Positions 19,172 through 27,756 of a stretch of 64,000 bases of DNA are shown piece by piece. Below the pieces are notes generated by a model that saw only the letters and a program-made list of their open reading frames with translations, ran no database searches and was not told the DNA's origin. A program made the position numbers and the translations under genes. Numbering within the stretch: position 1 is the first letter of the stretch; the number at the start of each line of letters is the position of its first letter. This stretch comes from Lentzea albidocapillata (GTDB taxonomy: Bacteria; Actinomycetota; Actinomycetes; Mycobacteriales; Pseudonocardiaceae), in the NCBI RefSeq assembly GCF_000719115.1, contig NZ_JOEA01000001.1, positions 124,001-188,000 of the forward strand, written 5' to 3'.

Positions 19172-20374
19172 ATGTCGAAACTGTTGACCGGCGGCGACTT
19201 ACGCGCACGTGACCACCACCGGATCGAGGACGACGCACGCGAAGAAGGTCCGCTGCATCCCGTGACGTTGCCCAACGGCGTGAGGATGCAGGTGGTCACG
19301 GTGGGGCTGGAGCTGACCCGTCAGTTGCTCACCGACCAGCGGCTCTCCAAGGACAGCGCGAAGCTGCAACGCGAGATCAAGCGGCAGCTCGCCGAACGCG
19401 GGAGCACGCAGGAGAACCTTGCCGGGTTGTTCGGACCGAGCATGCTCAACAGCGACAACCCGCAGCACGCTCGACTCAGAGCGCTCGCGGTGAAGGCGTT
19501 CAACGGCAAGGCGGTGCAGCAGCTCGCGCCTCGCATCGAGGAGATCAGCGCGGAGCTGATCGCCGGGCTTCCCGAGAACGAGGAGATCGACCTCGTCGCG
19601 GAGCTGGCCGTGCCGATGCCCATGCACATCATCGGTGAGGTCCTCGGGCTGCCGGCAGAAGATCGCGCGCACGTCCGCGTGTTGATCGAGACGATGATGT
19701 CGATGGAACCCGAGGTGTCGCAGCCGGCGAGCGACGAGCTTGGTGGCTACTTCCACGCGCTGCTCACCGGCAACGGTCTGGATCCGCGGTCGCTGTTCGG
19801 TGTGCTGGCCACGGCTGCCGACGACGATGGTGACCATCTAAGTCACGACGAACTGATGGCGATGGCGTTCTTGCTGGTGGTCGCCGGTCATGAGACGTCG
19901 GCGGGCCTCATCGCGAACGTTGTGCACGACGCGTTGGACAACGGGCTGTGGCACAAGGTCGCTGAAGATCCCGAACTGGTGCCACGGCTTGTGGAAGAGA
20001 CATTGCGGCACAACTCGCCTGTCCGCAGCGCCACGCACCGCATCGCCACCGAACCGGTCGAGATCGGTGGCACGACCATCCCCGAGAACACGCTGTTGCT
20101 GATCAACCTCGGCGCCGCCGGACGCTGCCCGCAGGCACACGAGAAGGCCGGCGAGTACCGGCTGGACCGCGAGACGACCGGCCACGCGACGTTCGGGCAC
20201 GGCCCGCACTTCTGCCTCGGCTCGGCGCTCGCCCGCCTGGAGACCGAAACCGTGCTGTGGCAACTGACGAGCCGGTTCCCGCGCACCACCTACGCGGGCG
20301 GCGAGCGGCCCGAGGTGACGCACAACGACATCATGGCCAGCCTCAAATCGCTACCGGTCGTGCTCAGGCGCTGA
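19172..20374 (+). CDS. Cytochrome P450
   Basis: A 400-residue bacterial class I P450 starting MSKLLTGGDLRAR. The I-helix motif is VVAGHETSAG, the K-helix ExxR is EETLRHNSP, and the heme-binding loop is FGHGPHFCLGSA with the axial Cys. The substrate is not predictable. No ferredoxin is adjacent. It lies 13 bp before a GNAT gene, so the two are probably co-transcribed. It is outside the 33-63-kb cluster. Confidence 0.92.
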   Translation: MSKLLTGGDLRARDHHRIEDDAREEGPLHPVTLPNGVRMQVVTVGLELTRQLLTDQRLSKDSAKLQREIKRQLAERGSTQENLAGLFGPSMLNSDNPQHARLRALAVKAFNGKAVQQLAPRIEEISAELIAGLPENEEIDLVAELAVPMPMHIIGEVLGLPAEDRAHVRVLIETMMSMEPEVSQPASDELGGYFHALLTGNGLDPRSLFGVLATAADDDGDHLSHDELMAMAFLLVVAGHETSAGLIANVVHDALDNGLWHKVAEDPELVPRLVEETLRHNSPVRSATHRIATEPVEIGGTTIPENTLLLINLGAAGRCPQAHEKAGEYRLDRETTGHATFGHGPHFCLGSALARLETETVLWQLTSRFPRTTYAGGERPEVTHNDIMASLKSLPVVLRR

Positions 20375-20387
20375 CAGGCTGGCCGGC

Positions 20388-20873
20388 ATGGAGATCATTC
20401 AAGGGGGACCTGAGCACGTCGACACGGCCGCGTTGCTCTGGGCCCACGCGGTCGCCGAGAGGGACGGCTACGACGAGGTTCCGTCGCTCGAACTGGCGCG
20501 GCCGGGGGTGGGGAGCGCTCTCGTGAAGGAGCCCTCGCTGTTGCTGCTCGCCCAGGAAGGTGGCCGGGCAGTGGGTTTCCTCGCCGGAGGTCCACAAGAG
20601 ACGAACACCGCCTTCGTCAACTACGTCGGCGTGCACCCCGACGCGTGGGGCAAGGGCGTCGGTGAGGCGTTGTTGCGGGCGCTGCCCGAAATGTTGATCA
20701 GGAATGGATACGAGAAGGCGGAGTTGATGGTCTACGTCGACAACGTCCGGGGCGTGCGGCTCTACGAACGCCTCGGGTGGATCAAGGTCGGCGACCCTGT
20801 GCCGCATCCGCGTTCCGGCCGGGTGGAGCAGCGTTACGCGTTCTCGCCCGCATCGTGGGAACCAGGGGTGTGA
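20388..20873 (+). CDS. GNAT-family acetyltransferase
   Basis: 161 residues forming a single GNAT domain. The acetyl-CoA-binding segment is VGVHPDAWGKGVGEALLRA, and VRLYERLGW is the motif B end. Domain order and length fit a stand-alone small-molecule or protein N-acetyltransferase. It is 13 bp downstream of the P450. The substrate is unknown. Confidence 0.88.
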   Translation: MEIIQGGPEHVDTAALLWAHAVAERDGYDEVPSLELARPGVGSALVKEPSLLLLAQEGGRAVGFLAGGPQETNTAFVNYVGVHPDAWGKGVGEALLRALPEMLIRNGYEKAELMVYVDNVRGVRLYERLGWIKVGDPVPHPRSGRVEQRYAFSPASWEPGV

Positions 20874-20959
20874 GAGCGTTTAGTGGGGGATTAGGGGATC
20901 AACCCCAATGCGTCTGACCAGGGCTATCCCAAAGTCCATTTGAGACGTAACTTTTGCTC

Positions 20960-21253
20960 ATGTCAGTGCGCACCTTCGCCGTGGTGGTCGGTCTCGCGTT
21001 CTTGCTCGGTGGGGGTGCGATTCTGTTCGTGATGCTGGCCGTCGAGGCGCCGAGCGGGGCACTGATCCCGTGCGGCAACAGCCTGGGCATCGGGTTCGAG
21101 GAACCCGCGGCGTCCGCGGCCGGTCCGGCTTATGTGGACATCTGCGCCGACCTGCGGCACCGCCGGCTGCTGTGGGGGTTGCCGGTGATCGGGCTCGGCG
21201 CGTTGCTGCTGATCGGCTCTTTGGTCGGTTTCCGACGGGCTACTCGCCGGTAA
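20960..21253 (+). CDS. Small two-helix membrane protein
   Basis: 97 residues with an N-terminal membrane helix (FAVVVGLAFLLGGGAILFV) and a C-terminal one (LLWGLPVIGLGALLLIGSLVG). The segment of about 45 residues between them holds two Cys (PCGNS, DICAD), perhaps a disulfide on the outer face. The ATG at 20960 is chosen over an upstream TTG. I recognise no family. It is 9 bp before the next gene, so the two are probably co-transcribed. Confidence 0.65.
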   Translation: MSVRTFAVVVGLAFLLGGGAILFVMLAVEAPSGALIPCGNSLGIGFEEPAASAAGPAYVDICADLRHRRLLWGLPVIGLGALLLIGSLVGFRRATRR

Positions 21254-21262
21254 GGTCGCGGC

Positions 21263-22291
21263 ATGACGTGGATGGTCTACGGCGCCAACGGCTACACCGG
21301 ACGTCTCATCGCCGAGCTCGCGGTCCAGCGCGGGGAGCGGCCGATCCTCGCCGGCCGCTCGCTCGAGAAGGTCGAGCCGATCGCCGCCGCGCTCGGGCTG
21401 GAGCACCGGGCGTTCGGCCTGGACCAGGCGCGGACGAACCTCGAGGACGTCGACGCTGTCGTGCACTGCGCGGGACCGTTCTCGCGCACGTCCGGCGCGA
21501 TGGTCGACGCCTGCCTGAAGACCCGCACCCACTACCTCGACATCACCGGTGAGATCGACGTCTTCGAGTCCATCGGGCTGAGGGACGACGACGCGCGCAA
21601 GGCGGGCATCGTGCTGTTGCCCGGTGCGGGGTTCGACGTCGTGCCGACGGACTGCCTCGCCGCGATCCTGAAGAACGCCCTGCCGTCCGCCACGCACCTC
21701 GACCTCGCGTTCGTCGTCGGGGGAGGGGCGAGCGCGGGCACGACCAAGACGTCCGTCGAGGGCGCCGCGGTGGGCGGGCGGATCCGGGTGAACGGCGAAC
21801 TGAGGAGCGTCCGCATCAGCCACCGCAGGCGCACCGCGTACTTCCGGTCGGGGCCGCGCGAGGTCGGCAGCATCCCGTGGGGCGATGTGAGCACCGCCTA
21901 CCGCTCGACCGGCATCCCGAACATCACCACGTTCACCACCGTGCCGGGCCTGCTCGGTCAGTTGCAGCAGGTGTTCGCGCCCGTGCTGCGGACATCGCTC
22001 GTGCAGAACGTGGCGAAGACCGTCGCCGGCAAGGTCAAGGGCCCTGACGAACGCAAGCGCGCGAACACCAGGGCCGAGGTGTTCGGCGAGGCGTGGGACG
22101 CGCAGACGAAGGTCGAATGCGCGATCACCACACCGAACGCCTACAGCCTCACCGCGGACTCCGTGCTCCGCGCCATCGCGAAGATCGACGGCGTGGTGCC
22201 CGGCTCGCACACGCCGTCCAGCGCGTTCGGCGCCGACTTCGTGCGCGAGCTCGACGGCGTCGTCGCGAGTGAGGTCCGCTTCACTTCTTGA
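21263..22291 (+). CDS. Saccharopine dehydrogenase-like / trans-acting enoyl reductase family protein
   Basis: 342 residues. The N-terminal Rossmann motif is WMVYGANGYTGRLIAELA (GxxGxxG type), followed by VDAVVHCAGPFSRTSG and LPGAGFDVVPTDCLA. This pattern is shared with mycobacterial trans-acting enoyl reductase and saccharopine-dehydrogenase-like NADP proteins. No lysine-pathway neighbours are present, so an oxidoreductase on a lipid or polyketide substrate is more likely. Its end overlaps the convergent CsbD gene by 11 bp. Confidence 0.82.
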   Translation: MTWMVYGANGYTGRLIAELAVQRGERPILAGRSLEKVEPIAAALGLEHRAFGLDQARTNLEDVDAVVHCAGPFSRTSGAMVDACLKTRTHYLDITGEIDVFESIGLRDDDARKAGIVLLPGAGFDVVPTDCLAAILKNALPSATHLDLAFVVGGGASAGTTKTSVEGAAVGGRIRVNGELRSVRISHRRRTAYFRSGPREVGSIPWGDVSTAYRSTGIPNITTFTTVPGLLGQLQQVFAPVLRTSLVQNVAKTVAGKVKGPDERKRANTRAEVFGEAWDAQTKVECAITTPNAYSLTADSVLRAIAKIDGVVPGSHTPSSAFGADFVRELDGVVASEVRFTS

Positions 22292-22487
22292 GGTGCTTCG
22301 CGACGCTGTCGACGACTCCGCCGACAGCGTCCTTCACCTTCTCCACGCCGTCCTTCACGGCCGCCTTCGCCTGATCCGCGCGGCCCTCGCCGGCGAGCTG
22401 CTCGTCGCCGGTGACCTCACCCGCGGTCTCCTTGGCCTTGCCGCCGAGATCTTCCGCCTTGTTGCCGATCTTGTCCGACAGCGACAT
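22281..22487 (-). CDS. CsbD family general stress protein
   Basis: A 68-residue hydrophilic, Lys/Glu-rich helical protein. It has the CsbD pattern KIGNKAEDLGGKAKETAGEV-TGDEQLAGEGRADQAK. CsbD proteins are induced by general stress, with no known biochemical activity. It is single, convergent with the upstream gene, and lies upstream of the sigma-factor cluster on the other strand. Confidence 0.88.
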   Translation of the reverse strand: MSLSDKIGNKAEDLGGKAKETAGEVTGDEQLAGEGRADQAKAAVKDGVEKVKDAVGGVVDSVAKHLKK

Positions 22488-22673
22488 CGCGTCCTCCTGA
22501 GCTCGAGTTCGTCCTGACGCCTGTTCGATACCCGCCGCCCCACCTTCGTCACGCCACTGTCGGGTGAAAACCGGGTGAGTGTGATCACGGGCGGGAAATC
22601 AGGGAACCGCGTGACGTTCCGCGATCGAACGTGTCCATCAGGCGACGGAAGAGATTCGGGCGGGGGTGTGCGC

Positions 22674-23231
22674 ATGGGCGTGGCTGAGGCGGCCGCACTC
22701 GACGATGCCACGCTGGTGGCAAGGTCTCGTGACGGTGACATGCGTGCCTATGAGCAGCTTGTCCGTCGTTACCAGGGGCCGATGTACCGGCTGGCGTTGC
22801 GCATCGTGGGCAGCAGGGGTGACGCCGAGGACGCGGTGCAGGACGTGTTCCTGACCGCGTGGAGGCGGCTCGGGCAGCTCAACGACGACGGGGCGTTCCT
22901 CGGCTGGCTCTACCGCACGACCACCAACCAGTGCCTGAACGTGCTGCGCAAGCGCAAGCCGCACGCCGACACCGAGCTCGACGAGCAGGAGTCGGCGGCA
23001 CCGCGCACCCGGCCCGAACGTGCGGTTGAGGTGAACGCGCAGCTCGACGCGCTGCAAGCCGCACTGCGCGGTCTCACACCGGAACAGCGGGCGTGCTGGG
23101 TGTTGCGTGAGGTCCACGGCCGGTCCTACGACGAGATCGCCGAGGCGATCGGCACGACCCAGCAGTCGGTGCGCGGCAGGCTCGCGCGGGCACGGGCACA
23201 ACTCGCGGAGGTGATGGCGCCGTGGCGGTGA
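22674..23231 (+). CDS. ECF-type RNA polymerase sigma factor
   Basis: About 185 residues. Region 2 is ARSRDGDMRAYEQLVRRYQ with DAEDAVQDVFLTAWR. Region 4 is LRGLTPEQRACWVLREVHG with YDEIAEAIGTTQQSVRGRL as its helix-turn-helix. The ATG at 22674 is used; GTG at 22668 is an equally open start. The next gene begins within its last codons, and that product has a zinc anti-sigma-like motif, so a sigma/anti-sigma pair is likely. Its targets probably include the Asp23 genes downstream. Confidence 0.9.
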   Translation: MGVAEAAALDDATLVARSRDGDMRAYEQLVRRYQGPMYRLALRIVGSRGDAEDAVQDVFLTAWRRLGQLNDDGAFLGWLYRTTTNQCLNVLRKRKPHADTELDEQESAAPRTRPERAVEVNAQLDALQAALRGLTPEQRACWVLREVHGRSYDEIAEAIGTTQQSVRGRLARARAQLAEVMAPWR

Positions 23232-23764
23232 CGTCCGACTACGTCCTGCCGTGCGGGCGGGACGTCGAAGAAGTCTGGGAGGCGATCGACCTCTCGGACG
23301 AGCACACGCGCTCGTGTCCGCACTGTGCGGCCGTGAGAGAGAGTCTTCTGGTGTTGCGCGCGGCCACCGACGAACTGGTCCGCGAAGAGGTCGAGCCACC
23401 ATTCGACCTGGTCAGCCGTGTGATGTCGGCAGTACGCGCCGATGTACGGCGGTCCGATGTCGTGCCGTTGCCCGGTGACGGCCTGGCCCGGATCAGCACG
23501 CGCGCCGTCGCGGCGGTGCTGCGGTACGCGGCGGACGGCGTGGACGGCGTGCGAGCGCGCGCATGCCGTGTCGAGGAAGCGCCGGAGTCGACCGTGTCGG
23601 ATCCGGTGATCGAGGTCGAACTGAGCATCGCGATCACCGCGGGGCTTGTCACGCACCAGGCGTACGACGAGGTGCGGCGCCGGGTGCTGGCGGCGGCCTC
23701 CGCGCGGATCGGTGTGCGGCTCGCCCGCCTGGACCTCGTCGTGGCCGACGTTCTCGAAGGATGA
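23222..23764 (+). CDS. Zinc-finger anti-sigma-like and Asp23-domain fusion protein
   Basis: 180 residues. The N-terminal 45 contain DEHTRSCPHC, an HxxxCxxC motif as in zinc-binding anti-sigma factors, with a further Cys upstream (LPCGRD). Residues from about 80 form an Asp23/Gls24-like domain (GLARISTRAVAAVLRYAADGVDGV, VEVELSIAITAG). No membrane segment is seen. The GTG at 23222 overlaps the sigma gene by 10 bp. I infer a soluble anti-sigma factor whose sensory part is an Asp23 domain; this has not been tested. Confidence 0.75.
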   Translation: MAVTSDYVLPCGRDVEEVWEAIDLSDEHTRSCPHCAAVRESLLVLRAATDELVREEVEPPFDLVSRVMSAVRADVRRSDVVPLPGDGLARISTRAVAAVLRYAADGVDGVRARACRVEEAPESTVSDPVIEVELSIAITAGLVTHQAYDEVRRRVLAAASARIGVRLARLDLVVADVLEG

Positions 23765-23768
23765 GCGA

Positions 23769-24116
23769 GTGATCGAAACAGTCGTGTCCGCTCCGGCGGT
23801 GGCGGCGGTCGCGGTGCACGCGGCCGAGAGGGTCGCGGGCGTGCGGGTGCAGCCTGGCGTGGCGGGCCTGGTCAGTTCGGTGGTGCGTTCGGCGCGGCAG
23901 CAGATCAAGGGGTTGCAGCCGGCGCCGGTGGAAGGCGTGCGGGTGCGGTGGTCCGGTGCCGTCGCGCTGCTGGAGGTGGACGTGGTGATCTCGGGCCAGG
24001 ACCAGGCCGCGGCCGTGGCCCGCGCCGTGCAACGGTCGGTGCGCGCGCTCGTGCCGGAACTGACCGGTGTCGCGGTGGAGTCCGTCGTGGTCACGGTGGT
24101 GGACGTCGCATGGTGA
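23769..24116 (+). CDS. Asp23/Gls24-like protein
   Basis: 115 residues: VIETVVSAPAVAAVAVHAAERVAGVRVQPG at the start (in two parts), then GVRVRWSGAVALLEVDVVIS and AVESVVVTVVDVAW. The strand/helix pattern is that of the Asp23 domain. The GTG at 23769 is the first usable start; an ATG at 23761 stops after three codons. It overlaps the next gene (ATG at 24110). Asp23 proteins are linked to envelope stress through a membrane anchor, and this cluster has one. Confidence 0.7.
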   Translation: MIETVVSAPAVAAVAVHAAERVAGVRVQPGVAGLVSSVVRSARQQIKGLQPAPVEGVRVRWSGAVALLEVDVVISGQDQAAAVARAVQRSVRALVPELTGVAVESVVVTVVDVAW

Positions 24117-24403
24117 TCGTGACGGAGTTGTTGAAGGCACTGGAGAAGGTCGACGGACTGCGGCCGTCGGTGCCCGAGCCCGCGCGTTCCTGGATCTCCT
24201 GGGACGTCGACACGCTGGCCGTCGACGTCGAGGACGACCTGGTGTGCGTCCGGGTCGTCGCCACCCGGCTTCCGCTGGCACTGGCGGAGGCGGGTGCGGC
24301 ACTGCGGTCCGTTCTCCTTGGCACGCAATGGGAAAGCGCTGTCGTGCGCATCGTCGTGACCGATGTGGACAAACGTGCTCTCGATCACCTGATCGGGTCG
24401 TGA
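24110..24403 (+). CDS. Small conserved protein of the Asp23 cluster, unknown function
   Basis: 97 residues, MVIVTELLKALEKVDGLRPS at the start, with VDTLAVDVEDDLVCVRVVATRLPL in the middle. The fold looks alpha/beta, with no signal peptide or membrane helix. It overlaps the previous gene by 7 bp and is followed by a 57-bp gap before the main Asp23 gene. I do not recognise a named family. Position makes it a member of the stress operon. Confidence 0.65.
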   Translation: MVIVTELLKALEKVDGLRPSVPEPARSWISWDVDTLAVDVEDDLVCVRVVATRLPLALAEAGAALRSVLLGTQWESAVVRIVVTDVDKRALDHLIGS

Positions 24404-24460
24404 CGTTTCGGCCGCGGCCGATGTCCATCTGGTGTGAACGCCTCGAAGGAAGGAATTGCG

Positions 24461-24901
24461 ATGAGCACGCAGACTGTGGAGAAGATCGGTGTCGCGGGCG
24501 GGAAGCTGGCGACCGACAAGGGATCCACCACCATCGCGGACGTCGTGGTGCAGAAGGTCGCGGGCCTCGCGGCGCGGGAGATCCGTGGCGTGCACGCGCT
24601 GGGCGGCGGCGCGACCCGTGCGCTGAGCGCGTTGCGCGATCGCATCCCCGGTGCCACCGCGAGCGCGGGCCAGGGCGTGTCGGTCGAGGTCGGCGAGAAG
24701 CAGGCCGCCGTCGACCTGGAGCTTGTGGTCGAGTACGGCGTGCCGATCGCGGACCTCGCGAAGTCCGTGCGCACCAACGTGATCACCGCGATCGAGCAGA
24801 TCACCGGTCTTGAGGTCGTCGAGGTCAACATCAACGTCAACGACGTGCACATCCCGAGCGACGCCGAGGGCGAAGAGCCCGAGACCGCTCGCGTGCAGTG
24901 A
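24461..24901 (+). CDS. Asp23/Gls24 family envelope stress response protein
   Basis: 146 residues, the most typical Asp23 member here. GSTTIADVVVQKVAGLAAREIRGVHAL is followed by VSVEVGEKQAAVDLELVVEYGVPI and VTGLEV-like VEVNINVNDVHIP. It ends with an acidic tail. In Staphylococcus, Asp23 is membrane-associated through AmaP, and an AmaP-like gene closes this cluster. The start is ATG at 24461 with GAAGGAAGGA upstream. Confidence 0.88.
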   Translation: MSTQTVEKIGVAGGKLATDKGSTTIADVVVQKVAGLAAREIRGVHALGGGATRALSALRDRIPGATASAGQGVSVEVGEKQAAVDLELVVEYGVPIADLAKSVRTNVITAIEQITGLEVVEVNINVNDVHIPSDAEGEEPETARVQ

Positions 24902-24912
24902 GAGGAAACGCC

Positions 24913-25089
24913 ATGAGCACCACCGCACTGGGCCTGCTGACCGGGCTCACGCTCGGCCTGGCCGCCGCGTTCGGGGGCTTCACCGCGTTCCTGCTCGTGC
25001 TCGTCTTCGGCGCGCTCGGCCTGATCGCGGGCCGGGTCGCCGAGGGCAAGCTCGACCTCGCACAGTTGCTGGGCAGGGATCGGGACTGA
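24913..25089 (+). CDS. Small membrane protein, DUF2273-like
   Basis: 58 residues: MSTTALGLLTGLTLGLAAAF then a second hydrophobic stretch (TAFLLVLVFGALGLIAGRVAEGK) and a short charged end. This gives two closely spaced membrane helices, matching the small DUF2273-type proteins next to Asp23 genes in other Gram-positives. AGAGGAAA precedes the ATG at 24913. It lies 11 bp after the Asp23 gene. Confidence 0.75.
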   Translation: MSTTALGLLTGLTLGLAAAFGGFTAFLLVLVFGALGLIAGRVAEGKLDLAQLLGRDRD

Positions 25090-25091
25090 CG

Positions 25092-25403
25092 ATGACGCTC
25101 ACCGCACAGCCAGGATTGACCACCGTCGCGGACCGCGCGGTGGGCCGCATCGCCGGGCGTGCCGCCATGGAGGTGCCGGACGTGCTCGACTGCGCCGTCA
25201 CCGCGAGGGTGATCGGGGGAGTGGTGACGCTCGACGCGCGCCTCGACCTGCGTTACCCGGCGCCGGTCGCGTCGACCGCCGCTCGTGTGCGTGCACACCT
25301 GGTCGCACGGGTGGCCGCGCTCACCGGCCTGCAGGTCTCCGTGGTGGACGTGTCGGTCGGCGTGCTGCGTGCGGACGCGGTTCCGGTGCGGAGGGTCCGG
25401 TGA
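25092..25403 (+). CDS. Asp23/Gls24-like protein
   Basis: 103 residues: LTTVADRAVGRIAGRAAMEV, then DLDARLDLRYP-type strands (VVTLDARLDLRYPAPV), then a terminal helix and strand (LTGLQVSVVDVSVGVL). A short Asp23 domain without the acidic tail. It begins 2 bp after the preceding stop and overlaps the next gene by 4 bp, so the operon is tightly coupled. Confidence 0.75.
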   Translation: MTLTAQPGLTTVADRAVGRIAGRAAMEVPDVLDCAVTARVIGGVVTLDARLDLRYPAPVASTAARVRAHLVARVAALTGLQVSVVDVSVGVLRADAVPVRRVR

Positions 25404-25918
25404 CCCGCCGCTCCCGCCGGGCCCTGCCCGCCACGCTCACGGCGCTCGTCCTGCTGGCCGCGTCGGCGCTGGTCGCGGTGTGCGCGATCCAGCTCACGCT
25501 CGGCGAACGACCGTTGCTGCCCTACGACTCCCTCGTCGGCTCGTTGCACGACACGACGTGGTCCGCGCGGGAGGTGGCCGTGGCGGGTGGGGTCATCGTG
25601 GCCATCGGACTGCTGCTGCTCCTCGTCGCGGTGGTGCCCGGAAAGGCACGGACCGCGGCACTGGACGAGCACACCGCCGTGTCGGTGCGCGGCCTGCGCA
25701 ACGCTCTGCGGTCCGCCGCCCAGGTGGACGGCGTCGAGTCCGCAGCGGTGAAGGTGCGCCGCCGCCGGGTCCGCGCGGTCGTGCGCACCCGGCGCGCCGT
25801 GGTCGAGGGTCTCGGTGACACCGTCCGCACCGCGCTGGAAAACCGTGTCGGCGAGTTCGCCCTCGCCCGGCCGCCGCAGGTCGTGGTGCGGGTCAAGGCC
25901 CCCAGGAGCACGTCATGA
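25400..25918 (+). CDS. Two-helix membrane protein, DUF6286-like
   Basis: 172 residues with a basic N-terminus (MTRRSRRALPATL), a first helix (TALVLLAASALVAVCAI), an outer loop with ERPLLPYDSL, and a second helix (VAVAGGVIVAIGLLLLLVAVV). A cytoplasmic alpha/beta domain of about 90 residues with an Asp23-like flavour follows (AQVDGVESAAVKVRRRRVRAVV). GTG start, overlapping neighbours at both ends. It is probably part of the membrane complex that carries the Asp23 proteins. Confidence 0.72.
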   Translation: MTRRSRRALPATLTALVLLAASALVAVCAIQLTLGERPLLPYDSLVGSLHDTTWSAREVAVAGGVIVAIGLLLLLVAVVPGKARTAALDEHTAVSVRGLRNALRSAAQVDGVESAAVKVRRRRVRAVVRTRRAVVEGLGDTVRTALENRVGEFALARPPQVVVRVKAPRSTS

Positions 25919-26454
25919 ACCGGATCTTGCTGGGCCTGCTGGGCTTCGTCCTGCTGGTCGCGGGTGGTTCCGCGATCGCCGTCCACCTGGGTCGCGTGCC
26001 CCAGATGGACCGGAACGCCGAGTTGCTACCCGGCACGGCTTTGCCACCGGCGTGGGTGCTGTGGGTGGTCGCGGCCGCCGCGGTCGTCGTCGCGCTCGTG
26101 TGCCTGCGCTGGCTCGTCGCCCAGATCCCGCGCCGCAAGGTCGCGACCTGGCGCTGGGCCGACGAGGCCGGCGCCACCCGCATCACCACGTCGACGGCCG
26201 CCGCGCCGTTCGCCGAAGAGATCACCGCCTACCCCGGTGTGCGCAAGGTCGAGGCCGTGCTGACCGGTCCGCACACCGCCCCGCGCCTGGCCCTCGTCGT
26301 CCGCGCCCACGGCGACGCCGATCTGCGGGGGATCCGCCGCCGCATCGACGACGAGGGCCTGCCCAGGCTTCGGGAGGCGCTCGGCACAGCCGATCTCCAA
26401 GCCACCGTGGAGTTCCGGATGACGGCCTCCAAGGCCGACGCCCGAGCGCACTGA
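25915..26454 (+). CDS. AmaP-like alkaline shock membrane anchor protein
   Basis: 179 residues: an N-terminal helix (ILLGLLGFVLLVAGGSAIAV), an outer loop, and a second helix (WVLWVVAAAAVVVALVCLRWLV). A cytoplasmic domain ITTSTAAAPFAEEITAYPGVRKVEAVLTG follows. This is the architecture of AmaP, which recruits Asp23 to the membrane. It overlaps the previous gene by 4 bp. Its TGA stop lies inside the first ATATATCGGTT box of the following repeat. Confidence 0.78.
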   Translation: MNRILLGLLGFVLLVAGGSAIAVHLGRVPQMDRNAELLPGTALPPAWVLWVVAAAAVVVALVCLRWLVAQIPRRKVATWRWADEAGATRITTSTAAAPFAEEITAYPGVRKVEAVLTGPHTAPRLALVVRAHGDADLRGIRRRIDDEGLPRLREALGTADLQATVEFRMTASKADARAH

Positions 26455-26518
26455 TATATCGGTTATGCAAAACAGCTGGTCACCCTGGGTGGGTGACCAG
26501 CTGATATATCGGTTGCTC
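26450..26518. repeat. Hairpin flanked by direct ATATATCGGTT boxes
   Basis: CTGATATATCGGTT occurs at 26451-26464 and 26501-26514. Between them is a perfect 13-bp hairpin (CAGCTGGTCACCC at 26473-26485, complement at 26491-26503, loop TGGGT). The 18-mer CTGATATATCGGTTGCTC at 26501-26518 is identical to 13425-13442. It separates the convergent AmaP-like and lipA genes and could act as a bidirectional terminator. Confidence 0.8.
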
Positions 26519-26533
26519 CGCCGTTCACTCCGC

Positions 26534-27535
26534 CTAGCGCGGGGCGAGCAGGCTGGTGATCTCCTGCGACGCCGACACGGTCAGCAGGTGCTGGAGGCTC
26601 TCCGGAAGGTCCTCGCCGCGCTTCTGCTTCGCCTGCGCGAACAGGCGGCCGGCGCGGTAGGAGGAGCGGACGAGCGGGCCCGCCATCACGCCGAGGAAGC
26701 CGATCTCCTCGGCCGTCTCCTTGTGCTGGACGAACTCCTCGGGCTTCACCCAGCGCTCGACCGGGTGGTGCCGCGGCGACGGGCGCAGGTACTGGGTGAT
26801 GGTGATGAGTTCGCAGCCCGCGTCGTGCAGGTCGCTGAGCGCCTCCGTGACCTCCTCGGGGGTTTCACCCATGCCGAGGATCAGGTTCGACTTGGTGACC
26901 AGGCCGAACTCGCGGGCCTTGGTGATCACCTCGAGCGAGCGCTCGTAGCGGAACGCCGGGCGGATGCGCTTGAAGATCCGCGGGACCGTCTCCAGGTTGT
27001 GCGCGAGCACCTCGGGACGTGACTCGAAGACCTCGGCCAACTGCTCGGGGACCGCGTTGAAGTCCGGGATCAGCAACTCGACGCCCGTGCCGGGGTTCAT
27101 CTCGTGGATCTGGCGCACGGTCTCGGCGTACAGCCACGCGCCCCCGTCCTCCAGGTCGTCACGGGCGACGCCGGTGACCGTGGAGTAGCGCAGGCCCATG
27201 GCCTGGACCGACTCGGCGACGCGGCGGGGTTCGTCGCGGTCGAGGTCGGCCGGCTTGCCCGTGTCGATCTGGCAGAAGTCGCAGCGCCTGGTGCACTGCT
27301 CGCCGCCGATCAGGAACGTGGCCTCGCGGTCTTCCCAGCACTCGTAGATGTTGGGACAGCCGGCCTCTTCGCAGACCGTGTGCAGGCCTTCGCGTTTGAC
27401 CAGACCCTTGAGCTCCCGATATTCGGGGCCCATCTTTGCCCGCGTCTTGATCCACGGGGGCTTCTTCTCGATCGGCGTCTCGCTGTTGCGGACCTCGAGC
27501 CGCAGCAGCTTCCGACCCTCAGGTACCACAGTCAC
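26534..27535 (-). CDS. lipA: Lipoyl synthase
   Basis: A 333-residue radical-SAM enzyme that inserts two sulfurs into octanoyl groups on E2/GcvH domains. The radical-SAM cluster motif is [10 protein letters not shown], the auxiliary cluster motif is [12 protein letters not shown], and the conserved RSSYRAG is near the C-terminus. GTG start at 27535. No lipB is visible beside it. It supplies lipoate for the pyruvate dehydrogenase complex that includes AceE. Confidence 0.96.
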   Translation of the reverse strand: MTVVPEGRKLLRLEVRNSETPIEKKPPWIKTRAKMGPEYRELKGLVKREGLHTVCEEAGCPNIYECWEDREATFLIGGEQCTRRCDFCQIDTGKPADLDRDEPRRVAESVQAMGLRYSTVTGVARDDLEDGGAWLYAETVRQIHEMNPGTGVELLIPDFNAVPEQLAEVFESRPEVLAHNLETVPRIFKRIRPAFRYERSLEVITKAREFGLVTKSNLILGMGETPEEVTEALSDLHDAGCELITITQYLRPSPRHHPVERWVKPEEFVQHKETAEEIGFLGVMAGPLVRSSYRAGRLFAQAKQKRGEDLPESLQHLLTVSASQEITSLLAPR

Positions 27536-27722
27536 GTCCTCACCCTACGCTGCGCGCTCAAGTGTCCGGGGTCACGCACTCCCAGGTCAGGCTAAATGCC
27601 GGAACCGGGCTCCCGGTGGAGCGCTCGTTGTTCACGATCTGTTGTCGACGCAGGTCACGTCGACCATGAACAACGCGGATGGGCCGAAGATGTTCCCGGC
27701 CCGGAGGTGACGACCGGGCTCC

Positions 27723-27752
27723 GTCGGCGCCTTCCGGCGTGAGGGCGCCGAC
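27723..27752 (-). terminator. Hairpin after the SDR gene
   Basis: A 9-bp perfect stem (GTCGGCGCC at 27723-27731, GGCGCCGAC at 27744-27752) with a 12-nt loop lies 4 bp past the SDR stop codon. The rest of the 27.54-27.76-kb gap shows nothing I can name. Confidence 0.6.
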
Positions 27753-27756
27753 ACCC

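Noticed and set aside
23126..24928. 600-codon minus-strand frame across the Asp23 cluster
   Set aside because: It crosses five well-supported plus-strand genes and has a Thr/Ser/Arg-rich composition without domains.
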